Below, piece by piece: positions 1 through 7,656 of a stretch of DNA of 64,000 nucleotides. The notes under the pieces are model-generated. The model made no database searches. It was not told the origin of the DNA and saw only the letters and a list, made by a program, of their open reading frames with translations. The DNA is from Armatimonadetes bacterium UBA1398. Its GTDB lineage: Bacteria; Armatimonadota; Zipacnadia; UBA1398. The translations under genes were made by a program, and so were the position numbers. Location of the stretch: assembly GCA_002305165.1 (NCBI GenBank), contig DBQI01000065.1, positions 109,707 through 173,706 on the forward strand, read 5' to 3'. How positions within the stretch are numbered: the first letter of the stretch is position 1; each line of letters opens with the position of its first letter.

Positions 1-226
1 CGCTATAGCGGGGTTGAATCCCTGTCCGAGGTGCGCGTTCTCTGGGGTCTGACCGTCGCAAGTAGTGCTGACGGCTCGGTCCCGCGCAACGGTGATCTGC
101 TGAACCCCGTCAGGTCCGGAAGGAAGCAGCGGTAGGCAATCGTCGCCGTGTGCCGCGGCAAACCGGGCCCGAGCTGGCTACGGCGGTAACGCCTGGAAAC
201 GTGCATCGGAGGCAGGTGCACGGTCT
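1..226 (+). ncRNA. ffs: Signal recognition particle RNA, large (Alu-containing) form, 5' end outside window
   Basis: RNA scaffold of the signal recognition particle, which binds Ffh and targets nascent membrane proteins. The universally conserved helix 8 core caggtccggaaggaagcag is at 111-129. Upstream are features of the large bacterial form: the gctatagcggggttgaat element at positions 2-19 and the tctggggtctg segment near 40-50. Downstream are the gagctggctac segment near 171 and a 3' end near gtgcacggtc. In other large SRP RNAs some tens of bases precede the gctatagcgg element, so the 5' end lies before base 1. The 3' end is placed by similarity and may be off by a few bases. Confidence 0.93.
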
Positions 227-311
227 AACTCTCCTCTCGTGATGGGGCGCGCGGCACTGGCGGGCCCCGCTTTGCGTACACGCGCCGCCGACGGCGGGAA
301 AGGGGCGCGGC

Positions 312-794
312 GTGAGCCAAGCGTTCATCGAGCGAGTCTCCCTTGGGAACCTCTACGTAGCGCGCATCGACGCCGCGGAGGACCTCCACGGCGCGATCAG
401 CCGGATCGCCGACCTCAAGTCCGAGCGGCGGATGCTCATCCTCTCCGCCGTGGGCGCCCTCTGCGACGTCAGCCTCCGCAACCTCGCCCCTGGCGCCGAG
501 CTACCTATCGAGGGGAGCCACTGGCTTCCCCTGACCGAGCCCGGCCCGTGCGAGGTCGTCAGCCTGTCAGGCGACCTGTTCCCCATGTCCGGGGAGCCGG
601 TTCTGCACCTCCACGCCTCCCTCGGCACGAGCAGCGGCGTTGTTGTCGGCGGCCACCTCGATTCCGCCACCGTCTTCTCGTCGGTCGAGATCTTCATGGT
701 CGCGATAGACGGGAGTTGGACCGTTCGCAAGCCCGACACCCAGACGGGCCTGGCCGAGCTGACCATCGCCACCGAGTCCCGGCACGGGCATTGA
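312..794 (+). CDS. PPC (DUF296) domain protein
   Basis: A 160-residue protein, essentially one PPC/DUF296 domain, the fold found in plant AT-hook proteins and in stand-alone bacterial proteins that form trimers. The diagnostic part is near residues 100-135: a G-x-P-x-L-H-L-H-A-S-L strand followed by a V-V-G-G-H-L-D-S turn and a hydrophobic V-E-I-F-M strand. The bacterial function is not established; DNA binding has been proposed for the plant proteins only. The GTG start at 312 follows a purine-rich site (aggggcg, about 301-307). It lies between the SRP RNA and the methyltransferase at 805 and is probably co-transcribed with the latter. Confidence 0.78.
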   Translation: MSQAFIERVSLGNLYVARIDAAEDLHGAISRIADLKSERRMLILSAVGALCDVSLRNLAPGAELPIEGSHWLPLTEPGPCEVVSLSGDLFPMSGEPVLHLHASLGTSSGVVVGGHLDSATVFSSVEIFMVAIDGSWTVRKPDTQTGLAELTIATESRHGH

Positions 795-804
795 GGGGCC
801 GTCC

Positions 805-1956
805 ATGGCCGACATCGTTACCGTCACGAAGCGAGCGCTTCAGCCCCTGAACTCCCGGCGCCCTTGGGTGGACGCCGGGATGATCGAGCGCACTCGGGGG
901 GCCGCCCACCTGGGGGCCGCGGTGCGGCTGGTCGGCCCCCGCGGGGAGTTCCTGGCATGGGGCCTCTGGTCGGGCGAGCCACGCTTCCCCATCCGCGTCA
1001 TCTCCTGGGAGCCCGACACGACCCTCGACCCGTCGTTCTTCCACGCCGCCGCGGCCGCCGCGGTCCAGCGGAGGGTCGGGCTGCCCCTCACGCCCGAGAC
1101 CGACGCCGTGCGGTTGATCTTCGGCGAGGCGGACGGCCTTCCGGGCCTCGTGGCCGATCGGTACGGGGAGTACGCCGTCCTCACTCGGGAGGGGCGCTTC
1201 CTCGACCCCTACCTCATAGCCATCGCGTCGGGCCTGACGGAGTCCGCGTCCCTCGCCGGTGTGCTCCTCCGTGATGATGCCGGCAACCGGGTGCTCGCTG
1301 GCGTCGCGCCGCCGGAGACGCTCACCATCCGAGAGGGCGAGCTCAGATTCGAGATCGATCCCCACGAGGGCCAGAAGACCGGCTGGTTCTGCGACCAGCG
1401 CCAGAACCGGCTCCGGGTGGCCGCCTACGCGGGGGGCGCCGAGGTGCTGGATGTCTTCTGCTACACCGGCGGCTTCTCGGTGGCGGCCCTGCGCAGCGGA
1501 GCGAGTTCGGCGCGGCTCTTGGACTCCTCGGCCGCCGCCCTCGCCCTCGCTCAGCGGAACCTGACCCTGAACGACTGCCCCGAGGCGGCCACTCCGGAGC
1601 GGTGCGACGCTATGGACCGGCTGCGCTCTCTGGCCAAGGAGGGCCTGTCCTTCGACCTCGTCATCCTCGATCCGCCCAAACTCCAGCCGCCCCACGGCAA
1701 GGCGGATCGGGCCGAGGCCGCCTACCTGAGCCTCCAGGGCTTGGCCATGAAGCTCGTGCGGCCGGGCGGACGCTTGGCGACATTCTCCTGCAGCGGCGCG
1801 ATGAGCCGCGCCCGCTTCGATGGCGTCGTGGCCAAGGCGGCCGGCGCGCGACCGTGCCGGGTGCTCGAGCGCCTCGCGCAGCCTCCCGACCACCCCATCC
1901 TCCTCTCCCACCCCAAGAGCGAGTACCTCACAGGCCTGATCGTGGAACTCGGCTGA
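805..1956 (+). CDS. Class I SAM-dependent rRNA methyltransferase, RlmI/YccW family
   Basis: Predicted 23S rRNA m5C methyltransferase of the RlmI (YccW) family, 383 residues. An N-terminal PUA-like domain (about residues 1-75, with the RRPWVDAG region where family members have HPWVF) precedes a linking domain and a Rossmann methyltransferase. Visible motifs are EGQKTGWFCDQRQNR (family signature), VLDVFCYTGGFS (SAM-binding motif I), DLVILDPPK (motif IV) and an FSCSGAMS segment carrying the expected catalytic cysteine. Length is normal for the family. It follows the PPC gene by 10 bases. The exact target base cannot be set from sequence, so no symbol is given. Confidence 0.92.
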   Translation: MADIVTVTKRALQPLNSRRPWVDAGMIERTRGAAHLGAAVRLVGPRGEFLAWGLWSGEPRFPIRVISWEPDTTLDPSFFHAAAAAAVQRRVGLPLTPETDAVRLIFGEADGLPGLVADRYGEYAVLTREGRFLDPYLIAIASGLTESASLAGVLLRDDAGNRVLAGVAPPETLTIREGELRFEIDPHEGQKTGWFCDQRQNRLRVAAYAGGAEVLDVFCYTGGFSVAALRSGASSARLLDSSAAALALAQRNLTLNDCPEAATPERCDAMDRLRSLAKEGLSFDLVILDPPKLQPPHGKADRAEAAYLSLQGLAMKLVRPGGRLATFSCSGAMSRARFDGVVAKAAGARPCRVLERLAQPPDHPILLSHPKSEYLTGLIVELG

Positions 1957-2100
1957 GCCCGCCGCAGCCCGACCGCAACTTACGAAGGCATGCGGTGTCA
2001 AATACCTAACAGGTGCTTATAGTGGGTGCACCCTTCGTCCTCGTCCTCGTCCCCGTCCCGGCATCGGGACCCGTCGCGCGATCCGAGGGAGCGATGGCAG

Positions 2101-2838
2101 ATGGAGAGACCCCGTCGCGTTGGAATAGAGCGCCTCGTCGAGAACCAGATGAACCGGTGGAATGTGGAGGCTCGACTCCGCCACTCGGAGTCGGATGACA
2201 GCACCGTCGAGGAGGGCATCAAGCCCTATATCGCCATATCCCGTCTGCGTGGCAGCCATGGCAACGAGTTGGGTAGGACCCTGGCGGAGCGGCTGGGGTA
2301 CAAGCTCTACGACCGCGAGCTTGTGGACTACGTCGCCGAGCGCGCCAATGTGCGGGCCGAAGCCGTCGCCGCGCTTGGCGAGACCTGGTACAACAAGACC
2401 CACGACTGGATCTCCGGGACCATCGACAAACGGTTCCTTCGGTGCGATGAGTACGTGCGGCATCTCGCGGAGGCTGTGACGACCATCGCGCTCCACGATG
2501 CCTCGGTCTTCCTCGGCAGGGCGGTGGGGTTCATCCTCCCGCCCGAGCGGGGGCTTCGCCTCCGCGTTGTCGCCCCCTTCGAGCACAGGCTGCGCCGCAT
2601 GATGGAACTCCACGATATGAGCCTCGCCGAGGCCACCAGGACCCTACATCAGTCGGACGAGGCGAAGAGGAGCTTCATACAGGCGTACTTCCGTGTCGAC
2701 ATGTGCGACCCCCTGGCCTATGACCTGTGCCTCAACTTCGGCACGTTGACGGTCGAGCAGGCCGTCGAGATCTGCTTGGTGGCCTTCAAAGAGAAGCTGG
2801 ACCCCATCGCGGCGCCCGCAACGGCCCGCGGAGGCTAG
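2101..2838 (+). CDS. Cytidylate kinase-like family protein
   Basis: A 245-residue P-loop-type protein of the cytidylate-kinase-like family (PF13189 type). Near the N terminus the usual G-x-x-G-x-G-K loop is replaced by ISRLRGSHGNELGRTLAERL, followed by Y-D-R-E-L-V, both typical of this family. The rest has the charged helices and an FRVDMCDPLAYDLCLNF segment matching the family core. True substrate unknown; not necessarily CMP. The ATG at 2101 has AGGGAG nine bases upstream. Reading could extend to a GTG at 2026, but that adds a low-complexity Ser/Arg stretch and lacks a good site. The stop shares the CTAG at 2835-2838 with the oppositely oriented CXXCH frame. Confidence 0.85.
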   Translation: MERPRRVGIERLVENQMNRWNVEARLRHSESDDSTVEEGIKPYIAISRLRGSHGNELGRTLAERLGYKLYDRELVDYVAERANVRAEAVAALGETWYNKTHDWISGTIDKRFLRCDEYVRHLAEAVTTIALHDASVFLGRAVGFILPPERGLRLRVVAPFEHRLRRMMELHDMSLAEATRTLHQSDEAKRSFIQAYFRVDMCDPLAYDLCLNFGTLTVEQAVEICLVAFKEKLDPIAAPATARGG

Positions 2839-3119
2839 CGGGCGTTCAGGGTCACCGCGCGCGCCTTCCGAGCCCGTTCATCGGCCTGGGGCGGTAGCTC
2901 CCCCTTGAGCCACACCTTTGCGCGGCACGTGAACTCGTCCCCATGGGGCACGCATGGGACTGGCTCGTGGGCGACCGCAGCGGGCTGCAGCGCGGGTGGC
3001 GCCGTGTTCGGGTCCTCGTGGCAGCCGAGGCAGGTCCGGGTCTCGCCCGACCTGCGCGCTGCCTCTGGGCTTCGCCCCATCGTCATATGGTAACTGAACG
3101 CATCAGTCGGTACGGTCAC
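2835..3119 (-). pseudogene. CXXCH-containing fragment, probable remnant of a c-type cytochrome-like gene
   Basis: An open frame of up to 94 residues just downstream of the SDR gene and overlapping its 3' end by 17 bases. It holds one haem-binding motif, TCLGCHEDPNTAPP, then a proline-rich stretch. No signal peptide or membrane segment is visible, although haem attachment to CXXCH needs export. The motif with its E-D-P-N-x-x-P-P tail is familiar from the C-terminal part of large multi-domain secreted proteins. I read it as a surviving 3' fragment. It could also be a chance frame; the SDR start and body look unrelated to it. Confidence 0.35.
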
Positions 3120-3954
3120 CGCTGGCGAGAGCTCTCATGAAGTCCACCATATCGGCATTGAACGCCTGAACGGCCCCGATGCCACCGTCGACACAGATCA
3201 CCTGGCCCGTGATGAACTCGGCCTCGTCGGAAGCCAGGAACAACGCCAGGTTCGCAACGTCCTCCGGCCGGCCCAGGCGCGGCGTCAGGTGGTGGCGCAG
3301 CATCAGATCCCCGGGGCCGCCTGCTGCCGCGTACGTCGACTCGGTGTTCGGCGTGACGATCAGGCCAGGAGCGATGGCATTGCACCGTATGCTCTCCTTG
3401 CCGTGCTGGACCGCGACGTACATGGTCAGCGCGTTGATGCCCGCTTTGGAGACGCCGTAGGACGTGAACGAACTACCGCCGGCCATGCTGGCCCCGGAGG
3501 AGGTGTTGATGATGGAGCCCTTGCCGCGTCTGCGCATCTCCGGGACCGCGTACTTGGTCGCGAGCATTGTGCCGCGGAGGTTTGCGCGAATCAGCGCGTC
3601 CCATACGTCCAGGTCTAGGTGCTCCAGGTCACTGTCACGGCTGACCGAGAGATGAGTCGCTGAGGCGTTGTTGTGCAACACATCAAGGCCTCCGTAGATC
3701 GAAACGGTCCGGGCGATCAGGGCGCGGATGGACTCGGGTTCATCCAGGCTGAACTGGACCGCGCAGGCCTCTCCGCCTTCCGCGCGGATCTTCTCCGCCT
3801 GCGCATCCGCGCCATCGCCGTTGATGTCGGCGACGATCACACTGCACCCTTCACGTGCGAACGTCTCCGCGGTTGTGGCGCCGATCCCGGACGCCGCGCC
3901 AGTGATGATCGCGACTCTGCCGGCGAGGCGCCCCGTAGCATCTGCGTTGGCCAA
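3103..3954 (-). CDS. SDR family NAD(P)-dependent oxidoreductase
   Basis: Classical short-chain dehydrogenase, 283 residues. Visible elements: cofactor loop TGAASGIG near residue 18, a D in VADI after strand 2 (suggesting NAD preference), NNAS near residue 91, catalytic Ser in NTSSGAS, the YGVSK Tyr-Lys pair, PG after the active site, and the C-terminal F-I-T-G-Q-V-I-C-V-D-G-G signature. It most resembles glucose-1-dehydrogenase or 3-oxoacyl-ACP reductase-like SDRs; the substrate cannot be called. It is a single gene with no evident operon partner apart from the CXXCH fragment at its 3' end. Confidence 0.92.
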   Translation of the reverse strand: MANADATGRLAGRVAIITGAASGIGATTAETFAREGCSVIVADINGDGADAQAEKIRAEGGEACAVQFSLDEPESIRALIARTVSIYGGLDVLHNNASATHLSVSRDSDLEHLDLDVWDALIRANLRGTMLATKYAVPEMRRRGKGSIINTSSGASMAGGSSFTSYGVSKAGINALTMYVAVQHGKESIRCNAIAPGLIVTPNTESTYAAAGGPGDLMLRHHLTPRLGRPEDVANLALFLASDEAEFITGQVICVDGGIGAVQAFNADMVDFMRALASGDRTD

Positions 3955-4096
3955 CGTGTTTCTCCTCTTCTTGGGCGCGATCCACGCCCTCGCTCACCGT
4001 CTAGCAGCGCCCTGCGGCGCGGCGCCTGGGCGGCGGCAAGCAGACCGCTCAGATGTGGTAGCCGGGGGCGAGCCAGTAGCGGGGTTTCCGGAGCGC

Positions 4097-4664
4097 CTAC
4101 CGCGCCTCCGCATCGCGATTGCCCGGCGCCGAGACCTCGGTCTCCCGGGGCATCGTCGTGTAGGTGGGGTTCGCCGAGTCATAGGACGTTACCTTCGCGT
4201 AGCGCGCCACTTGCGGCACGAACTCCGCCTCGAGGGTCACGGGCGATCGACCCTTTGCCCTGTCCAGGCTAGGCAAGCAGACCCCGGCGAGGCTGGCCTC
4301 CAGTTCGCAGTGGGTCAGGGCGGAGGGATCGCCGTACTGGTGAACAGCGCCCCGCCCGCTCGCCCTCGCCTGTCCCGTGTCGACGGCGCAGCCCCGAGGG
4401 AAGGGCCACCTCCTTCGTCTACCAGTAGGCGGGCCTCAGCGCCTCGGCCGCGCCCGCGACCACAGCCGCGTCGTCCGATGTGAGAAGAGCCGAGTAGTGC
4501 GCGACCTGAGCGTCGTACGGACCCACGTTAGCGGGCGCTAGGGGGGTACGGGCGGCCAAGAGCATCACCGTCGGCATGAAGCCCACTGGGGTCCACTTCC
4601 ATCCCTCGGGTCTACACTGCCATTTGCCGCGCCCAGGGAAGTCCCTCGCCCTGGCCCCGTACGC
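4097..4664 (-). pseudogene. Decayed gene of unknown family (in-frame stop plus frameshift)
   Basis: Reading the minus strand by hand shows protein-like sequence in two frames with no intact gene. The upstream piece (about 4664 to 4433) reads through GKWQCRPEGWKWTPVGF, then NVGPYDAQVAHYSALLTSDD, and ends in EALRPAYW followed by TAG. The downstream piece, shifted by one base (about 4400 to 4097), includes CAVDTGQ, VHQYGDPSALTHCELEAS, VTLEAEFVPQVARYAKVTSY and NPTYTTMPRETEV before a TAG stop. Codon choice in both pieces is ordinary for this genome. I do not recognise the family. A stop codon plus a frameshift between collinear pieces is typical of recent decay. 3955-4096, between this and the SDR start, shows no feature. 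Confidence 0.6.
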
Positions 4665-4693
4665 GATAGAGGCCGGCGCCGCCGGCCTCTATC
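4665..4693 (-). terminator. Strong hairpin downstream of the TPR gene
   Basis: Perfect 13-bp inverted repeat with a 3-base loop: gatagaggccggc (4665-4677), gcc, gccggcctctatc (4681-4693). It lies 27 bases beyond the stop of the TPR gene, where a terminator is expected. There is no T-run on either side, so if it stops transcription it may need Rho or act only as an mRNA 3' stabiliser. Confidence 0.5.
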
Positions 4694-4719
4694 GGATCTC
4701 CTATGACTGTGCGGCTAAC

Positions 4720-6510
4720 TCACTCAGGCGGCCACTGGCGCCGATTCGGCCACTGATGGGGACGGAAGGTGGTGCCCGACTCCAGCGACTTCTCCTCCAT
4801 CTGGTCGATGTACGCCGAGAGCTTCTCCAACTCGCTCGGGGCCGCGGGCACCGCCAGGATGGCCTCGTCGTATGTCGCCCGCGCCCGATCGAAGTCCCGG
4901 CCGTCGACGAACACGAAGATAAGCTCGATCCAGGGCTGAGGGTCCTCCGTGCCGAGGATCGTTTGGGCGTTCCACGCGGCATCCACGGCGGGATCGATCC
5001 GGCCGATGCGGCGGTGACAGGTGGCCAGCTTCAGGAAGAGCTGGCCCATTACCGGGTCCAACTCCCGCTTCTGGGCCTTCAGGAGGTTCAAGGCGCGCTG
5101 GTAGTGGGCGATGGCCTGGCCGATCTGGTCGTTGCTCACGCTGCGCTCGTCCGCGGAGATGTCATCTCCGCGGTAGCTCCAGGCCATGAAGGCGTTGCCG
5201 AGCTCGGTCCAGCCCTCCGGATCGTCGGGCGCGTGGAGCGTCACGGACCGGAAGTCATTGACCGCCCAGCCGATCCAGGTGATGCGCCACTTCTTCTGGT
5301 CCGCGTCCAGGTTGGGGTCGTAGGCCGATCCCCACGCCAGATACATGCGGCCGCGGTCCAGCAGGGTGGGCACATGCTTCTCGTCCACGGCGAGGGCCTG
5401 GGCGAAGTACTCGTCGGCCTGGGCCATGTTCGCGTCCTCCCGGCCGTGCAGCAGGACGTTGCACTTTCCGAGGAGCCACGCCACATCGGGGTCGACGGGC
5501 GCGCCCTCCGCCTTCATCTGGTCCCAGACATCCAGGGCCACGGTGTACGCTTCCGAGGTGCGGCCCCAGTCGAGGAGCGCCTTCGCCGCCGACTTGCGCG
5601 CGAACCACGAGGCCTGCTTCTGGCCTGAGGCGATGAGGAGATCGGCCTTGACCTGGAGCGAGTCGGCGAGGCCCCCGTAAGCGGCCTTCGTCGCGTAGTC
5701 GCTGATGGCTTGGTCGATGAGGGTGAGGCCCGAGTCCCACTCGCCATTGTTGAGGGCGTGGCGGGCCATCGCCAGCCGCACATCGGCGACCCCCAAGGCC
5801 GGCGCGCGGTAGTCGGGATCAGACGCCAGCGACGCCTGGAAGCTCGCCAGCGCCTCGTCGAACATGCCGAGATCCAGATGGCCGCGGCCCATCCAATACG
5901 AGCTGAAGGCGTCATTGGTCGCGCAGGGCATCGAGGTGACGGCCTCATCGAACTGCGGGCTGGAGTTGTAGCCGATGTTCAGCCCCACGTTGCGGCAGAA
6001 GCTCGCCAGGGTGCCGGAGAGGTCGATGGTGTTGCCCACAAACCGGTGGGCGTGGACGACGGACTGGTCCCGGGCGTCGAAGACCTGATAGTTGAGTTCC
6101 ACGGGGGTGCCGGCCGCCGGGTTGTCCGGCGCTTCCTGCCCCGCCCAGAGCTCCACCAGGATCAGGTAGTCGTACCCCAGAGTCCGGGCCGACTCCTTCG
6201 CCTCGCCCCACGTTCCGTAGGGCAGCGGCTCGGGCGCGCCCTGGGCATACTGATGCCGGTCGCACGCCCGCTGGAAGCGGTCCCATCCGTCCACGAGCAC
6301 CCGGGGCGATTGGCCCGTCGCTCGGAAACGGCGGATAGCGTCATCCTCGATCGCGAGGCGGGCGGCCCGCAGGGCCGGCGTTTCCGATCTCTCATCGATG
6401 GGACCGAAGGCCGCGCGGGTGTGCCGCGAGATCTGGGCGCTGGCAGCCGATGCCAATGCCGTCATGATCAGCGCGGCGAGCACGAACCGGCCCCTCATGG
6501 TGAACGCCAT
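4720..6510 (-). CDS. Secreted TPR-repeat protein
   Basis: A 596-residue exported protein with a clear signal peptide (hydrophobic stretch at about residues 7-24, cleavage likely after SAASA). Residues about 35-190 form a mixed domain of unknown type. From about residue 200 to 570 there are repeated helix pairs with tetratricopeptide character, for example YWMGRGHLDLGMFDEALASF, ALAVDEKHVPTLLDRGRMYL and LFLKLATCHRRIGRIDPAVD. TPR arrays mediate protein-protein contacts; no catalytic motif is visible. A promoter with an internal inverted repeat lies 56-84 bases upstream, and a hairpin follows the stop, so it is probably a one-gene transcript. Confidence 0.8.
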   Translation of the reverse strand: MAFTMRGRFVLAALIMTALASAASAQISRHTRAAFGPIDERSETPALRAARLAIEDDAIRRFRATGQSPRVLVDGWDRFQRACDRHQYAQGAPEPLPYGTWGEAKESARTLGYDYLILVELWAGQEAPDNPAAGTPVELNYQVFDARDQSVVHAHRFVGNTIDLSGTLASFCRNVGLNIGYNSSPQFDEAVTSMPCATNDAFSSYWMGRGHLDLGMFDEALASFQASLASDPDYRAPALGVADVRLAMARHALNNGEWDSGLTLIDQAISDYATKAAYGGLADSLQVKADLLIASGQKQASWFARKSAAKALLDWGRTSEAYTVALDVWDQMKAEGAPVDPDVAWLLGKCNVLLHGREDANMAQADEYFAQALAVDEKHVPTLLDRGRMYLAWGSAYDPNLDADQKKWRITWIGWAVNDFRSVTLHAPDDPEGWTELGNAFMAWSYRGDDISADERSVSNDQIGQAIAHYQRALNLLKAQKRELDPVMGQLFLKLATCHRRIGRIDPAVDAAWNAQTILGTEDPQPWIELIFVFVDGRDFDRARATYDEAILAVPAAPSELEKLSAYIDQMEEKSLESGTTFRPHQWPNRRQWPPE

Positions 6511-6565
6511 AGCTCTCTCGCACCACCTCTGGTTGGTGACCCGTAGGGATACCGGGCAAGTCAGT

Positions 6566-6594
6566 ATTCTAGCCGCGAGGCTAGCCTATCACAA
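6566..6594 (-). promoter_or_regulatory. Sigma-70-like promoter with embedded inverted repeat, upstream of the TPR gene
   Basis: On the minus strand: TTGTGA (6594-6589), a 17-base spacer, then TAGAAT (6571-6566). The spacer and the -10 element contain the inverted repeat ctagcc-gcga-ggctag (6569-6584), a likely repressor site because bound protein would block polymerase. The TPR start codon is 56 bases downstream. Nothing else was found in the gap between this and the accD promoter. Confidence 0.5.
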
Positions 6595-6741
6595 GCGGCA
6601 CAAGCGGCCCCCACCCCAACCCATCCTGTTCAACGTTCCGACCCCCTGATTCGTTCCATCCCCCTCACTCTCCTCGGTTCGCCTCCACGGGGAAGGGCGG
6701 AGACACTGAGCGAGGAATGGTCCCTGCGGCGGCGGGTCGGC

Positions 6742-6769
6742 TTGACAGAGGTTCCTTGCCGGCTATGAT
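6742..6769 (+). promoter_or_regulatory. Sigma-70 promoter of accDA
   Basis: Consensus -35 TTGACA (6742-6747), 16-base spacer, and TATGAT (6764-6769), which differs from the -10 consensus at one base. The accD ATG is 42 bases further on, behind ggagggttgaccgc. This is the best match to a housekeeping promoter in the window. Confidence 0.75.
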
Positions 6770-6810
6770 TCAGCGCTTGGCGCCCAGACCCGGATCGGAG
6801 GGTTGACCGC

Positions 6811-7656
6811 ATGGCCACAGAGCGCGATTGGCGCGCTCGCGTCCCCGACGGGATGTGGGTGAAGTGTGAGAACCCCAGGTGCGCCCAACTCCTCTACTCC
6901 AAGGAGCTGGATCGCAATCTCAGGGTTTGCTCTCACTGCGACCACCACTTCCGGCTCTCGGCGCGGCAACGGATCGCCATCACCCTGGATCCGGACTCCT
7001 TCGTCGAGACCGATACCGAGCTGATGACCGTCAACCCTCTCAACATGGAGGGGTACGAGGCGAAGCTGAAGCGCCACCGAGCCCGCACCAGCGAGATGGA
7101 GGCGGCGGTGGTGGGCACCGGCGCCATCCTCGGCCATCCCGTGACCATCGGAGTCACCAACCCCTTCTTCACCGTGGGCTCTATGGGCTCAGTCGTCGGG
7201 GAGAAGCTCGCCCGATGCGTCGAGCGCGCCCGGGATCAGCGCTGCCCCTGCATCCTCATCTCCGGCTCCGGGGCGGGGGCTCGGATGGAGGAGGGCATCC
7301 TCTCTCTCATGCAGATGGCGAAGACCGCCGCCGCCATCGGCCGGCTGCGCCAGGCCGGGCAGCTCTGCGTCACCATCCTCACCAACCCCACCATGGCCGG
7401 CGTCTACGCCAGTTGGGCGAGCCTCGGGGACATCATCATCGCGGAACCCCGCGCCATGATCGGCTTCGCCGGCCAGCGCGTCGTGAAGGGCACCAAGAGC
7501 GACCTCGGCGCCGATGCTCAGTCCTCGGAGTTCCAGCACGAGCATGGGATGATCGATCGGATCGTCCCGCGCCTCGAGATGCGCGGCTTCCTGGAGAGCC
7601 TCATCCGGATGACGTACGCCGCTCCGCTGCGTAAGGGGGCCTCCGTTGAAGTATAG
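6811..7656 (+). CDS. accD: Acetyl-CoA carboxylase carboxyltransferase subunit beta
   Basis: Beta half of the carboxyltransferase that moves the carboxyl group from biotin-carrier protein to acetyl-CoA, the first step of fatty-acid synthesis. 281 residues, usual length. The N-terminal zinc ribbon is visible (C-x4-C near residue 19, then CSHC near 43), followed by a crotonase-like domain with GSMGSVVGEKLAR and SEFQHEHGMIDRIV. Two active-site loops differ from the E. coli pattern: SGSGAGARMEE has one extra residue compared with SASGGARMQE, and TNPTMAGV replaces TDPTMGGV. The stop overlaps the accA start by 11 bases. Identification is firm; substrate preference for acetyl- over another acyl-CoA is assumed. 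Confidence 0.95.
   Translation: MATERDWRARVPDGMWVKCENPRCAQLLYSKELDRNLRVCSHCDHHFRLSARQRIAITLDPDSFVETDTELMTVNPLNMEGYEAKLKRHRARTSEMEAAVVGTGAILGHPVTIGVTNPFFTVGSMGSVVGEKLARCVERARDQRCPCILISGSGAGARMEEGILSLMQMAKTAAAIGRLRQAGQLCVTILTNPTMAGVYASWASLGDIIIAEPRAMIGFAGQRVVKGTKSDLGADAQSSEFQHEHGMIDRIVPRLEMRGFLESLIRMTYAAPLRKGASVEV

Noticed and set aside
239..850. Long plus-strand open frame over the PPC gene
   Set aside because: Arg/Pro-rich shadow in another frame of the PPC gene; the PPC frame has domain motifs and a ribosome-binding site.
694..2001. 435-codon minus-strand frame opposite the methyltransferase
   Set aside because: Antisense shadow of the RlmI-family gene, which has all catalytic motifs; high GC creates long antisense frames throughout the window.
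3728..4483. Plus-strand frame across the SDR start and the decayed gene
   Set aside because: Arg/Ala-rich with no motif; the minus strand here carries the protein-like segments.
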